From: JAXHUH01 sp034211175
GTDB taxonomy: Bacteria > Actinomycetota > Acidimicrobiia > Acidimicrobiales > CAIXPF01
Assembly: GCA_034211175.1 (NCBI GenBank)
Contig: JAXHUH010000340.1
Location: 1-13,948 of the forward strand
Length of the DNA stretch: 13,948 bases
Reading direction: 5' to 3'
The notes under the pieces are model-generated. The model was not told the origin of the DNA, ran no database searches, and worked only from the letters and a program-made list of their open reading frames with translations. Positions 7,342 to 13,948 of this stretch are shown here, one piece after another. The translations under genes were made by a program, and so were the position numbers. Position 1 is the stretch's first letter. The number at the start of each line of letters is the position of its first letter.

Positions 7342-7589
7342 CCCAGCCTCATTTCGTGGTAGCCGCCGAGCGCACCGGACCGCCCCGGCGCACGTTGCGC
7401 ACCGTAGCGGTGCGTCCGTCGAACTGAACGAATAGCACCGATAGTGTCAAGGCGCACTTCACCCGAACCGATGACCAGAGCGGTGGCGCAGCGCTCACGG
7501 CGGAACGTAGAGCACCGCGCCCGGATCGGCGGACGGTTCTCCGTGCCCGCTGATGTCTTCACACGGCGGATTCAAGGAGCGGGAACGCG
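7342..7589. promoter_or_regulatory. Divergent intergenic region between blocks B and C
   Basis: This 248-nt non-coding gap must hold promoters for both the pyruvyl transferase (minus) and the Wzz-like gene (plus). On the minus strand a perfect TTGACA (7449-7444) could be a -35, but no convincing TANNNT lies 16-18 nt away. On the plus strand TAGTGT (7442-7447) could be a -10 with a poor -35 near 7419. CGAATAGCACCGATAG (7429-7444) matches 13 of 16 bases of the box at 214-229 ahead of the esterase. ACGG TTCT CCGT (about 7533-7544) is a minor dyad. I see no small gene or riboswitch here. Confidence 0.4.
7574..7579 (+). promoter_or_regulatory. Ribosome binding site of the Wzz-like gene
   Basis: AAGGAG lies 10 nt before the GTG at 7590. 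It is the strongest Shine-Dalgarno in the window and fixes the GTG as the start. Confidence 0.7.
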
Positions 7590-8651
7590 GTGGACCTCTG
7601 GTCACTCCTTCGCGTCATCGGGCGGCGTTGGTATCTCGTGACACCGATGGCGGTTCTCACCGTCATCGTCTCACTCGTCATCTCCACGACCAGCCCGCCG
7701 CACTACTCACTCGAAGGGGCCGTGCTCCTCGTCGGACCTTCGCGATCGAATGACGACGTCGCGGCGGACGAAGAGATCAACGAGACGAACCGGCTGCTCG
7801 GTTTCACGACTTCGCTCGGGACGGTGGCCGAGACGCTCAACCTTCTCGTGAGCGGCCAGGAGACCCGGGCGCAGCTCGAGGCCGAGGGCCTCACCTCGTC
7901 GTTCGAGATCGAGACCGACGACCGGTCACCGATCATCCGGTTCGAGGTCACCGACACCGACCCCGTGGTGGCCGAGGCCACGCTGGACGGCCTGATGGAC
8001 CGGGTCGCGGCCGAGCTCGCCCGCAGCCAGGACGTGCTCGACACCGCGCCCGAGACCCGCATCTCGCTCCAGACGATCGCGTCGTCGAGCGAGCCGACCG
8101 TCGACACCAGCGATCGCCGACGCGCCCTGCTGCTGCTCCTCGGGTCCGGTGCCCTGGCGACGTCGCTGGTCACCGTGGCCGCCGACGCCGCGCTCCGTGG
8201 CGGCGCCGCTGGGCGCGGGCGGGGCGCGGCCGAGGAGCCGGGGGCCGATCCGGCGATCGCCGCCCATCAGCTGGTCCACTCGCTCGTGCCCGGCGGCGTG
8301 TCGCCGGCGGCGGTCGCCGATCCTGCGTTCGCCGCACCCACGGTGGCGGTCGATCTCACCGACCCCGCCCACCACGGCCCGCTGCCGCCACGCCCGGCGA
8401 CGCCGGCCCCGCAGGTCGTGGCGCCCGTGATCCGCCGGGGACCCGGCTGGCCCCGTCCCCCGCTCGTGGCGCCCGCGCCGCAGGTGGCGGTGACCGACGG
8501 TGCCGGGAATGGGGCGACCGGTCCGCTCCACGACGACCACCACCCGCTCGCCCATGCGTCGGCCGGGCTGGCTCCCCGGGAACCGGCGACCGCGCCGCCG
8601 CTGCGGCCCGCGGCCAACGGGTACGGGCACCCGGGACCCGTCGGTCGGTGA
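7590..8651 (+). CDS. Wzz/YveK-like polysaccharide chain-length protein without kinase domain
   Basis: A 353-residue membrane protein with the layout of polysaccharide co-polymerases. A short cytoplasmic start MDLWSLLRVIGRRW is followed by a first membrane segment at about 14-32, an extracytoplasmic domain (33-176, mostly helical and acidic), and a second membrane segment at about 178-200 after RRR. Such proteins control how long Wzy makes the polymer. The C-terminal 150 residues (204-353) are Ala/Pro/Gly-rich, probably disordered, with APQV repeated at 273 and 296. There is no Walker A motif and no Tyr-rich tail, so it is not a fused BY-kinase of the CapAB or Wzc type. It leads block C and overlaps the polymerase gene by 4 bp (GTGA). 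The family call rests on topology, the N-terminal motif and context more than on residue conservation. Confidence 0.78.
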   Translation: MDLWSLLRVIGRRWYLVTPMAVLTVIVSLVISTTSPPHYSLEGAVLLVGPSRSNDDVAADEEINETNRLLGFTTSLGTVAETLNLLVSGQETRAQLEAEGLTSSFEIETDDRSPIIRFEVTDTDPVVAEATLDGLMDRVAAELARSQDVLDTAPETRISLQTIASSSEPTVDTSDRRRALLLLLGSGALATSLVTVAADAALRGGAAGRGRGAAEEPGADPAIAAHQLVHSLVPGGVSPAAVADPAFAAPTVAVDLTDPAHHGPLPPRPATPAPQVVAPVIRRGPGWPRPPLVAPAPQVAVTDGAGNGATGPLHDDHHPLAHASAGLAPREPATAPPLRPAANGYGHPGPVGR

Positions 8652-10123
8652 TCGGGACCACCCCGACCGGTCGCGCCGGCGCCACGTCCGCACACGGCGA
8701 GAGCCCGGCACACGGGATGGAACGGCGCGCCGGTCGAGGTGTGGCGTGGCGCCCGTCGGCCCTGACGGTCGTCACGGTGTTCGTGGTCCTCACCTATGCC
8801 CTGCCGGCGCGGCTCGTCGTCAACGGGCCCCTGGGAGCGGCCGGGCGGCCGTCGCTGCTGACGGGCCTGGCGATGCTCGTCGTGTGGGCGGTCTGCTTCG
8901 TCGAGCGCGACACCGGTGAGCGGTCGTTCCAGCCGGTGCGTGCCCTCGTCGGCGCCTACCTGGTCGTGTGGTGCACCTCGGCCGGCCTCGGGCACCTGCG
9001 GGGGCTGACCGCGCTCGAGCGGGCGGGGATGGAGCGCTACCTGCTGCTCACGCTCTCCCTGTGCGGCGTGGCGCTGCTCACCGCCGACCACCTGCGGGAC
9101 CGGGCGCAGATCGACGCGCTGTTGCGCAGGCTGACGTGGCTCGGTGCGTGGATGGGGTTCGTCGGCCTGCTCCAGTTCCAGCTCGACGTCGACCTCGTCG
9201 ACCACATCCGACCGCCGGGCCTGCACCTGAACACCGAGATCGGCGAGCTGGTCGAGCGGGGGGCCTCGCGCTTCACACGGGCGACCGGCCCCGCCCAGCA
9301 CTCGATCGAGCTCTCCGTCCTCTCCGCCATGCTGGTCCCGATCGCCGTGCACTACGCGCTGGAGGCCGAGGAACGGGCGACACGGGTTCGACGCTGGCTG
9401 ATCGTCGTGCTCTGCGGCGTGGGTGTGCCGTTCTCGCTCGCCCGCTCGGGCACCGTGGCGGCCACCGCCGCGTTCCTGGTCCTGCTGCGGTCGTGGACCC
9501 GGCGCAGCCAGCGCATCGCACTCGTGGCGGCGGCGGTCATCGTGGTCGTGCTCCGGGCCGCGGTGCCCGGCCTGGTCGGCACGTTCGTCTCGTTCTTCCG
9601 CAACGCGGGGAGCGACCGGAGCGTGGAGGGACGCACCCGGGACTACGAGCTGGTCGCCGAGCTCTTCGCCGAGCGCCCGTGGTGGGGTCTCGGTGCCGGC
9701 TCGTTCCGGCCCGAGGCCTACTTCATCCTCGACAACTACCTGTTGAACGCGCTGGTCTCGGCCGGCCTCGCCGGTGCCGTCCTCGTCGTCGCCCTGTTCG
9801 CGGTGCCGTACTCCCTGGCGGTCCGGACCGCACGCGACGCGCCGGCGGCGACCGACCGGCACCTGGCCACGTGCCTGGCCGCCGCGCTCGCCGGCGGGTT
9901 CGTCTCGTCGTTCACGTTCGACTCGCTCAACTTCCCGTCGATGGCCGGCACCGTCTTCCTGGTCGTCGGCGTCGTCGGTGCGCTCCACCGGGTCCGTGAC
10001 CGGCCGGGACCGTTCCGGCAGGCAACCGGTACGCCGCCGACCGCCGACCGCTTCGACGGCATCGTCAAGAGCCGCGCCGCGATGCGCCCGGTGCTGCGCC
10101 GGCTCGTCGGCGACCGCCCGTGA
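8648..10123 (+). CDS. O-antigen polymerase/ligase family membrane protein (Wzy/WaaL-like)
   Basis: An integral membrane protein of 491 residues with about 12 hydrophobic segments, starting near residues 39-55 and ending near 430-447. It has a large loop at about 312-362 between late segments. That loop contains GRTRDYELVAELFAERPWWG (328-347) then LGAGSF (348-353) and DNYLLNALVSAG (362-373), the pattern of the Wzy_C domain, in which Arg residues in the loop and the G-x-G before an N-x-x-L helix are typical. An earlier PFSLARSGTVAA (261-272) matches the conserved S-R-S/G region. Between an upstream chain-length protein and a downstream flippase, polymerase is more likely than ligase. The GTG at 8648 overlaps the previous stop by 4 bp. 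An ATG at 8717 would remove 23 hydrophilic residues and is a possible alternative start. Confidence 0.87.
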   Translation: MIGTTPTGRAGATSAHGESPAHGMERRAGRGVAWRPSALTVVTVFVVLTYALPARLVVNGPLGAAGRPSLLTGLAMLVVWAVCFVERDTGERSFQPVRALVGAYLVVWCTSAGLGHLRGLTALERAGMERYLLLTLSLCGVALLTADHLRDRAQIDALLRRLTWLGAWMGFVGLLQFQLDVDLVDHIRPPGLHLNTEIGELVERGASRFTRATGPAQHSIELSVLSAMLVPIAVHYALEAEERATRVRRWLIVVLCGVGVPFSLARSGTVAATAAFLVLLRSWTRRSQRIALVAAAVIVVVLRAAVPGLVGTFVSFFRNAGSDRSVEGRTRDYELVAELFAERPWWGLGAGSFRPEAYFILDNYLLNALVSAGLAGAVLVVALFAVPYSLAVRTARDAPAATDRHLATCLAAALAGGFVSSFTFDSLNFPSMAGTVFLVVGVVGALHRVRDRPGPFRQATGTPPTADRFDGIVKSRAAMRPVLRRLVGDRP

Positions 10124-11655
10124 CCCCGGCGGGGGCGACGCCGCCCGGCGAGGGCACCCGCCCCCGGACCTCGACCTCGTTCGGCGGTGCCCTCAAGTGG
10201 TCGGCGGTGATGAACGTCGGCCGCCAGGCCACGACGCTGGCCGTCACCTTCGTGCTCGCCCGCCAGCTCGGCCCGACCACGTTCGGCGCCGTCGCACTGG
10301 GCACGGTCTACATCGCGCTGATCCAGATGCTGCTCCAGCAGGGCATGGTGGCGGCGCTGATCCATCGCGACCGGCTCGACGACGACCACGTCGACACCGC
10401 GTTCTGGATGGTGCTCGCCACGAGCGTCGCGCTCACCGCGGCCAGCGTCGGGCTCGCCTCGTGGTGGGCCGGGGTGAACGACTCGCCGGTGCTGCGAACC
10501 GTCGTCCTCGGGCTCACGCCGCTGGTGGTGATGCGGGGCCTGGCGGTCGTGCCCGATGCGCTGCTGCGTCGGGACCTGGCGTTTCGGACGTTGGCCGTCC
10601 GCACGAACAGCTCCGTGCTCGTCGGCGGTGTCGTCGGCATCGGCGGCGCGTTCGCGGGATGGGGCTTCTGGGCCCTCGTCGCCCAGCAGCTCACGACGGC
10701 GGGCATCGAGCTCGTCGTGCTGTGGGGAGGCTGCGAGTGGCGGCCGCGACTGCGCTTCTCCCGCCGGTCGCTGCGGGAGCTGGCCGCGTTCTCGGTGCCG
10801 TCGACCGCAGCCAGCCTCGGCGTCTTCGCCGAGGGGCGGGCCGACGCGGTGATCGTCGGGCTGTACTTCGGACCGGCGGCCGTCGGCCTCTACCGGCTCG
10901 CCGCCCGCCTGGTGAACATGGCCGTCCAGTCGATCGTGGGCACGTTCCGGGCGATCTCGCTGCCCGAGCTCGCCCGCCATCAGCGCGACCGCGACGCGCT
11001 GCGCGACCGGTTGCTGTCGATCGTCCGCCTCAGCGCGGGTTCGGCCATCGTCCCGCTCGCGTCGCTGGCCGCGGCGGCGCCGTCGCTCATGGACGTGCTC
11101 GGGCCGGAGTGGCGTCCGGCGGCCGGCGCGCTGGCGGTGCTCGCGGTCGCGGGAGCCGCCCGCACGGTCGGCGATCTCGGTGGTCCGCTGCTGCAGGCGG
11201 TCGGGCGACCCCGCGTGCTGGCCGGGCTCGCGTGGACCCGCGCCGCGCTCACGTCGCTCACGCTCGTCGCGGCCGGCGCGCTCGGCCGGGGGCTCGACGA
11301 CGACCGCCAGCTGATCCTGCTCGCGGTGGCGACCGCGGCCCTCCACGCCGGCCCCTACCTGGCGCTCAACACCTGGGTGCTGCGGACCCATGGGGGTGTG
11401 CCGCCGGCCCGCATCGCCGGCGTGCTCGGCGTCGTCACGGTCGTCGGCGTCAGCACGTACGCCGCGGGCACGATCGCCGACCACGTCCTGGCCCCCGCCC
11501 CGGCGCCGCTGCGCCTGGTCCTGGTGGCCGGTGCGGCGGCGACGACGGGTGCGTGCTTCGTCGGCGCGCTCGACGCTCCGATGCGACGCTCGGTCGCGGC
11601 GGCGTTGCCCATCGGGAGGCTCCGCCGGCGGTGGGCACCCTCGCCCTCGGCCTGA
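10120..11655 (+). CDS. Polysaccharide flippase, Wzx/WzxC-like (MOP superfamily)
   Basis: Predicted flippase of 511 residues that moves lipid-linked repeat units across the membrane. Around 12-14 hydrophobic helices are spread along the protein. Landmarks of the polysaccharide-export branch are FVLARQLGPTTFG (44-56) near the first helix, LLRRDLAFRTLAVR (148-161) after helix four, and VIVGLYFGPAAVGLYRLA (244-261) at the start of the second half. The GTG start overlaps the polymerase stop by 4 bp. The first 20 residues are a charged, Pro/Thr-rich cytoplasmic tail. It is the last gene of block C and is followed by convergent hairpins. With the two genes before it, it completes the Wzz-Wzy-Wzx set for Wzy-dependent export. 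Confidence 0.9.
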   Translation: MTPAGATPPGEGTRPRTSTSFGGALKWSAVMNVGRQATTLAVTFVLARQLGPTTFGAVALGTVYIALIQMLLQQGMVAALIHRDRLDDDHVDTAFWMVLATSVALTAASVGLASWWAGVNDSPVLRTVVLGLTPLVVMRGLAVVPDALLRRDLAFRTLAVRTNSSVLVGGVVGIGGAFAGWGFWALVAQQLTTAGIELVVLWGGCEWRPRLRFSRRSLRELAAFSVPSTAASLGVFAEGRADAVIVGLYFGPAAVGLYRLAARLVNMAVQSIVGTFRAISLPELARHQRDRDALRDRLLSIVRLSAGSAIVPLASLAAAAPSLMDVLGPEWRPAAGALAVLAVAGAARTVGDLGGPLLQAVGRPRVLAGLAWTRAALTSLTLVAAGALGRGLDDDRQLILLAVATAALHAGPYLALNTWVLRTHGGVPPARIAGVLGVVTVVGVSTYAAGTIADHVLAPAPAPLRLVLVAGAAATTGACFVGALDAPMRRSVAAALPIGRLRRRWAPSPSA

Positions 11656-11667
11656 GCGGTCGAGCCG

Positions 11668-11698
11668 GCCCGGCCGGACGACGCGGCGCCGGCCGGGC
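11668..11698. terminator. Strong hairpin between convergent blocks C and D
   Basis: GCCCGGCCGG (11668-11677) and CCGGCCGGGC (11689-11698) make a perfect 10-bp all-GC stem with an 11-nt loop, 12 nt after the flippase stop. There is no U-tract. It is the best terminator candidate in the window and may work on both strands. Confidence 0.6.
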
Positions 11699-11707
11699 GG
11701 TCACCGA

Positions 11708-11724
11708 CCGGGCCACGGGCCCGG
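11708..11724. terminator. Second hairpin in the same convergent gap
   Basis: CCGGGCC (11708-11714) and GGCCCGG (11718-11724) form a 7-bp stem with a 3-nt loop, 8 nt past the end of the beta-helix gene. It probably terminates block D. Together with the hairpin at 11668 it makes a two-part barrier between the blocks. Confidence 0.55.
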
Positions 11725-11732
11725 GGCGACGT

Positions 11733-12821
11733 TCACTCCTTGAGGGTGTCGTACTCGTAGGCCGTGCCGTCCTCGAACAGGTTGCCCTCGACGACGAGGC
11801 CGTCGGCGTCGAACCGGTGCGACCCGAACTTGTAGGAGTCGCGCACCCAGACGTTGTTGCGCACGACGACATCGGTGGGCCGGGGGTTGTCACCCTTCGG
11901 CTTGATGGCAACGGTGTAGGTCCCACCGGAGAACAGGTTGTTCTCGAGGCGCACCGAGTCGAGCGGGAAGAAGTGCGAGTGGAACAGGACCGCCGAGGTC
12001 TGCTCGCGATGGAGCCCCTCCATGCGGTTGCCGATGAACGTGATGTTCGTGCCGCCGAGGGACTGCGCGACATCGTTGTGCGCACCCTCGCTCTCGCGCA
12101 GGTCGTGGATGTAGGAGTCGAGGACGACCGTGTCGTCGCCGACCCGCAGCCCGTCCTCGCAGCCCGAGACGTCGACGCGGCGTGCGGTGAAGTTGCCGTG
12201 GACGATCCCGACCGAGCACCGGCTGTCGGTCCTCACGATGTCGACGTCCTCGATGAGCAGGTTCTCGTAGTCGGGATCGAGGCTGATCCCGTAGAGGTCG
12301 CCGTTGGTCTCCACGCGGGTGTTGCGGACGACCACGTCATCGGCCCGGATCGTGATCTGGCCGCGGACGTCCAGCCCGTCGATCACGGTGCCGTCCTCGG
12401 TGATCTTGAGCGGCTCCGACGGGGTCAGCACCGTCCCCTCGGGGACCCCGGTCGAGTCGGCGTCGGGGAACCACGCCAGGTCGGGTACCCCGCCGACCCG
12501 GGGCACGGTCGACGGGGTCGCGGGCACCGGGTCGTCGTCGCGTGCGGCTGGCCCGGCGTCGGTCGGCGGGGTCGCCGCCAGCATCGACTTGGCGTCGTCG
12601 CCGGGTGGCGCACACGACACGAGCGCGACCGCCGCGGTGAGCGTCGCGAGCCGCCGGCCGCCGCGACGTGGGGCTCCGGCGGCATCGGCGTTCTGGGGGT
12701 CGTGGGGGCTGTCGGGTCGGGGGTGCAGTTCGGGTCCTCCGTGGTCGGCGGCGCGTCGGCCGTCGCGAGTGTGGTGGCCGGTCCGGACGGGCCGGCCGAG
12801 CGGTCGTGGTGTCGGGTTCAT
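11733..12821 (-). CDS. Secreted right-handed beta-helix lipoprotein
   Basis: A 362-residue protein whose second half has short beta-strand repeats rich in I/V, N and D. Examples are TVIDGLDVRGQITI, DDVVVRNTRV, LLIEDVDIVRT, VVLDSYIHDLR, ITFIGNRMEGL, VRLENNLFSGG, VVVRNNVWVRD and LVVEGNLFEDG (about 145-350). This is the pattern of right-handed parallel beta-helix proteins, which include polysaccharide lyases and epimerases. GRRLATLTAAVALVSC (55-70) is a basic-hydrophobic signal ending in lipobox LVSC at Cys70, so the mature protein is probably lipid-anchored outside the membrane. A Pro/Asp-rich linker (71-115) follows. The ATG at 12821 leaves about 54 residues before the signal core, longer than normal, yet no internal ATG or GTG offers a better start. 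It overlaps the upstream glycosyltransferase stop by 4 bp. No catalytic site is recognised. A role in cutting, modifying or binding the polymer is inferred from fold and context. Confidence 0.82.
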   Translation of the reverse strand: MNPTPRPLGRPVRTGHHTRDGRRAADHGGPELHPRPDSPHDPQNADAAGAPRRGGRRLATLTAAVALVSCAPPGDDAKSMLAATPPTDAGPAARDDDPVPATPSTVPRVGGVPDLAWFPDADSTGVPEGTVLTPSEPLKITEDGTVIDGLDVRGQITIRADDVVVRNTRVETNGDLYGISLDPDYENLLIEDVDIVRTDSRCSVGIVHGNFTARRVDVSGCEDGLRVGDDTVVLDSYIHDLRESEGAHNDVAQSLGGTNITFIGNRMEGLHREQTSAVLFHSHFFPLDSVRLENNLFSGGTYTVAIKPKGDNPRPTDVVVRNNVWVRDSYKFGSHRFDADGLVVEGNLFEDGTAYEYDTLKE

Positions 12822-13750
12822 CGCCAGATCGAGGGCCGGCCGCGGAGCCGGTCGAGCTGCTGGCGGCGCAGGTAGCGGCGGACCTCGGGCGCGCCGACCG
12901 GCTCGGCGTGGGTGAGCGCGGCGGAGGCGTAGCCCCAGACCAGCGCCGCCGCCGACGTGAGCCGTGGTGGCTGGGAGAGCTTGCGCACCGCCCTGGCCAG
13001 GACGAACGCCGGGTGGTAGCCGAGCCGGTACGACGCGCGCCCGTTCTTGGCCACGTCGTTCCACCGGCCGACCGGTCCGCCGGTGAGCCGCTGCTGGACG
13101 GCCACGACGTCGTCGAAGGTCCGGGTCCGCCAGCCGAGGTGGTTCGCCGTGACCTCGTCGAGCGTGTCCCAACCGGGCGCGGCGACCGTTCCCCCGATCG
13201 CCTCCCAGCAGGCGCGAGCGTAGATCTTCGTCGCGCCCCGCACGTGGAAGCCGGGGTGGCGCTCGAGCCGGGCGGCGCCGGCGTCGCGGTCGACGACGAG
13301 ACCTCCGACGACGCCGAGGCCGGGGTCCGCCTCCGCCCGTGCGAGGCACCGTGAGAAGTAGTCGGGCGGCAGCACCAGATCGGCGTCGAGCTTGACCAGG
13401 TAGTGCCAGTCGGCCGTCTCGAGCACCTCGAGCCCGGCATGGAACGCCTCCATCACGCCGCTGCCCGCGACGCGGGCGCCACGATCGGCCCGGTGCACGA
13501 CCCGGATCCAGTCGTGCTCGGCGGCTCGGCGGTCGAGCACCGCAGCGGTGCCGTCGGTCGACCCGTCATCGACCAGCACCCACTCGGCGGGCCGCAGCTC
13601 CTGCGCCGCGACGCTGTCGATCGTCCGCCCGACGAGCGCGGCCTCGTCGCGCACCGGGGTCACGACCACGTAGCGAACATCGCGATCGAGTGGTGACCGC
13701 CGCACCCCCGGTGGTGTCGGCGCATGCCGCGCCCCGTCGTCCTCGGTCAT
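12818..13750 (-). CDS. Family 2 glycosyltransferase (GT-A)
   Basis: Predicted GT2 enzyme of 310 residues. The nucleotide-binding start YVVVTPVRDEAALVGRTIDS (27-46) is followed by VLVDDGSTDGT (58-68), YLVKLDADLVLPPDYF (117-132) with the DAD metal motif at 122-124, and GGLVVDRDAG (149-158). An acceptor region GWDTLDEVTANHLGWRT (193-209) comes next, in the place where related enzymes carry the catalytic acid. The end is basic with no strong membrane helices, so it is likely a soluble or peripheral cytoplasmic enzyme. The ATG at 13750 has a good Shine-Dalgarno (GGAGG, minus strand 13763-13759) 8 nt upstream. It leads block D and is coupled to the beta-helix lipoprotein gene. Donor and acceptor are not readable from the sequence. 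Confidence 0.9.
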   Translation of the reverse strand: MTEDDGARHAPTPPGVRRSPLDRDVRYVVVTPVRDEAALVGRTIDSVAAQELRPAEWVLVDDGSTDGTAAVLDRRAAEHDWIRVVHRADRGARVAGSGVMEAFHAGLEVLETADWHYLVKLDADLVLPPDYFSRCLARAEADPGLGVVGGLVVDRDAGAARLERHPGFHVRGATKIYARACWEAIGGTVAAPGWDTLDEVTANHLGWRTRTFDDVVAVQQRLTGGPVGRWNDVAKNGRASYRLGYHPAFVLARAVRKLSQPPRLTSAAALVWGYASAALTHAEPVGAPEVRRYLRRQQLDRLRGRPSIWR

Positions 13751-13898
13751 CTCGCACCCCTCCGCCGGGCTCCGAACAGATCACGATTCTCCGTCCCGAC
13801 ATCGGCGGCCACCGTTCTTCCTTGATGGCTAACCCTGAATAATCGTGGCGGTCGTCTTCGCTATTCGTAGGCGCGCGGTGAGTGGTTGATGGGTTCGT
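13751..13898. promoter_or_regulatory. Upstream region of block D, AT-richer than its surroundings
   Basis: This non-coding segment carries the minus-strand promoter of the glycosyltransferase gene. The part around 13820-13870 is clearly less GC-rich (CCCTGAATAATCG at 13834-13846). On the minus strand ACGAATAGC (about 13869-13861) repeats nine bases of the box at 7428-7436, again in the direction of transcription. No clean -35/-10 pair can be placed. The drop in GC may be a promoter or the border of a neighbouring element. Confidence 0.35.
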
Positions 13899-13948
13899 GT
13901 GGCTGTTGGTGAGCGCGAGTTGCGGCAGTGTCGGGTGTGGTGGGACGC
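13899..13948 (+). CDS. Possible start of a further gene, cut by the window end
   Basis: From a GTG at 13899 the frame reads VAVGERELRQCRVWWD and stays open to the window end. An in-frame TGA lies at 13887, so this would be a true N-terminus. The codons use T at the third position more often than the other genes here, which may mean a foreign gene or no gene. A second open frame starts at GTG 13882. No Shine-Dalgarno is evident. Only 16 codons are visible, so the product cannot be named. Confidence 0.2.
   Translation, partial: MAVGERELRQCRVWWD

Noticed and set aside
7342..7589. Small gene in the divergent gap
   Set aside because: Short frames here start without ribosome binding sites or overlap the promoter region, and none shows a plausible protein pattern.
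8380..8520. Tandem repeat in the tail of the Wzz-like gene
   Set aside because: The CGTGGCGCCCG and CCGCAGGT units recur only twice and in different order. This fits low-complexity Pro/Ala coding, not a true repeat array.
8267..9988. Long minus-strand frame opposite the polymerase gene
   Set aside because: Composition is Arg/Glu/Gly-rich without hydrophobic core or motifs, while the plus strand encodes a coherent membrane protein with Wzy_C features.
9774..12875. A very long open frame (about 1,030 codons) on the plus strand
   Set aside because: It runs across the polymerase, the flippase and the antisense of the beta-helix gene. Its translation is Arg/Pro/Gly-rich with no domain pattern, a typical shadow frame in very GC-rich DNA.

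Overview
The window reads as part of an extracellular or cell-wall polysaccharide locus from a very GC-rich bacterium. Third codon positions are almost all G or C, GTG and TTG starts are common, and rho-independent-like hairpins lack U-tracts. These traits and the protein types suggest Actinomycetota, perhaps Acidimicrobiia. That placement is an inference from style and was not tested by a database search.

Ten full-length genes are supported, in four blocks. Block A (+, 317-4700): a secreted type-B carboxylesterase lipoprotein, a 215-nt gap, a fusion of a glycosyltransferase-like domain with a SAM methyltransferase, and a WbbL-like family 2 glycosyltransferase. Block B (-, 7341-4784): a WcaK/AmsJ-type polysaccharide pyruvyl transferase followed by an FrhB-like iron-sulfur/F420 protein. 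Block C (+, 7590-11655): a Wzz/YveK-like chain-length protein, a Wzy/WaaL-like O-antigen polymerase or ligase, and a Wzx/MOP flippase. Block D (-, 13750-11733): another family 2 glycosyltransferase and a secreted right-handed beta-helix lipoprotein. Blocks A/B and C/D converge on hairpin-rich gaps. Blocks B and C diverge from a 248-nt gap that should hold promoters for both.

The genes fit a Wzx/Wzy-dependent pathway. Glycosyltransferases build a repeat unit on a lipid carrier. The methyltransferase and the pyruvyl transferase/FrhB pair decorate it. The flippase exports it, the polymerase joins units and the Wzz-like protein sets chain length. The two exported lipoproteins (esterase and beta-helix) could act on the finished polymer outside the cell. 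The window shows no initiating phosphoglycosyltransferase, no nucleotide-sugar synthesis genes and no BY-kinase or phosphatase, so the locus is incomplete or spread out.

All five junctions between consecutive same-strand genes inside blocks, apart from the esterase gap, overlap by exactly 4 bp (ATGA or GTGA). This indicates tight translational coupling. The points most worth a second look are the glycosyltransferase-methyltransferase fusion, the pyruvyl transferase/FrhB pair with a cysteine replaced in its iron-sulfur motif, the glycosyltransferase coupled to an unclassified beta-helix lipoprotein, and a leader with competing hairpins plus a promoter-like box shared by blocks A and C. No RNA gene, CRISPR array or intact insertion sequence was recognised. 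Both window edges are less typical sequence and may border other elements.
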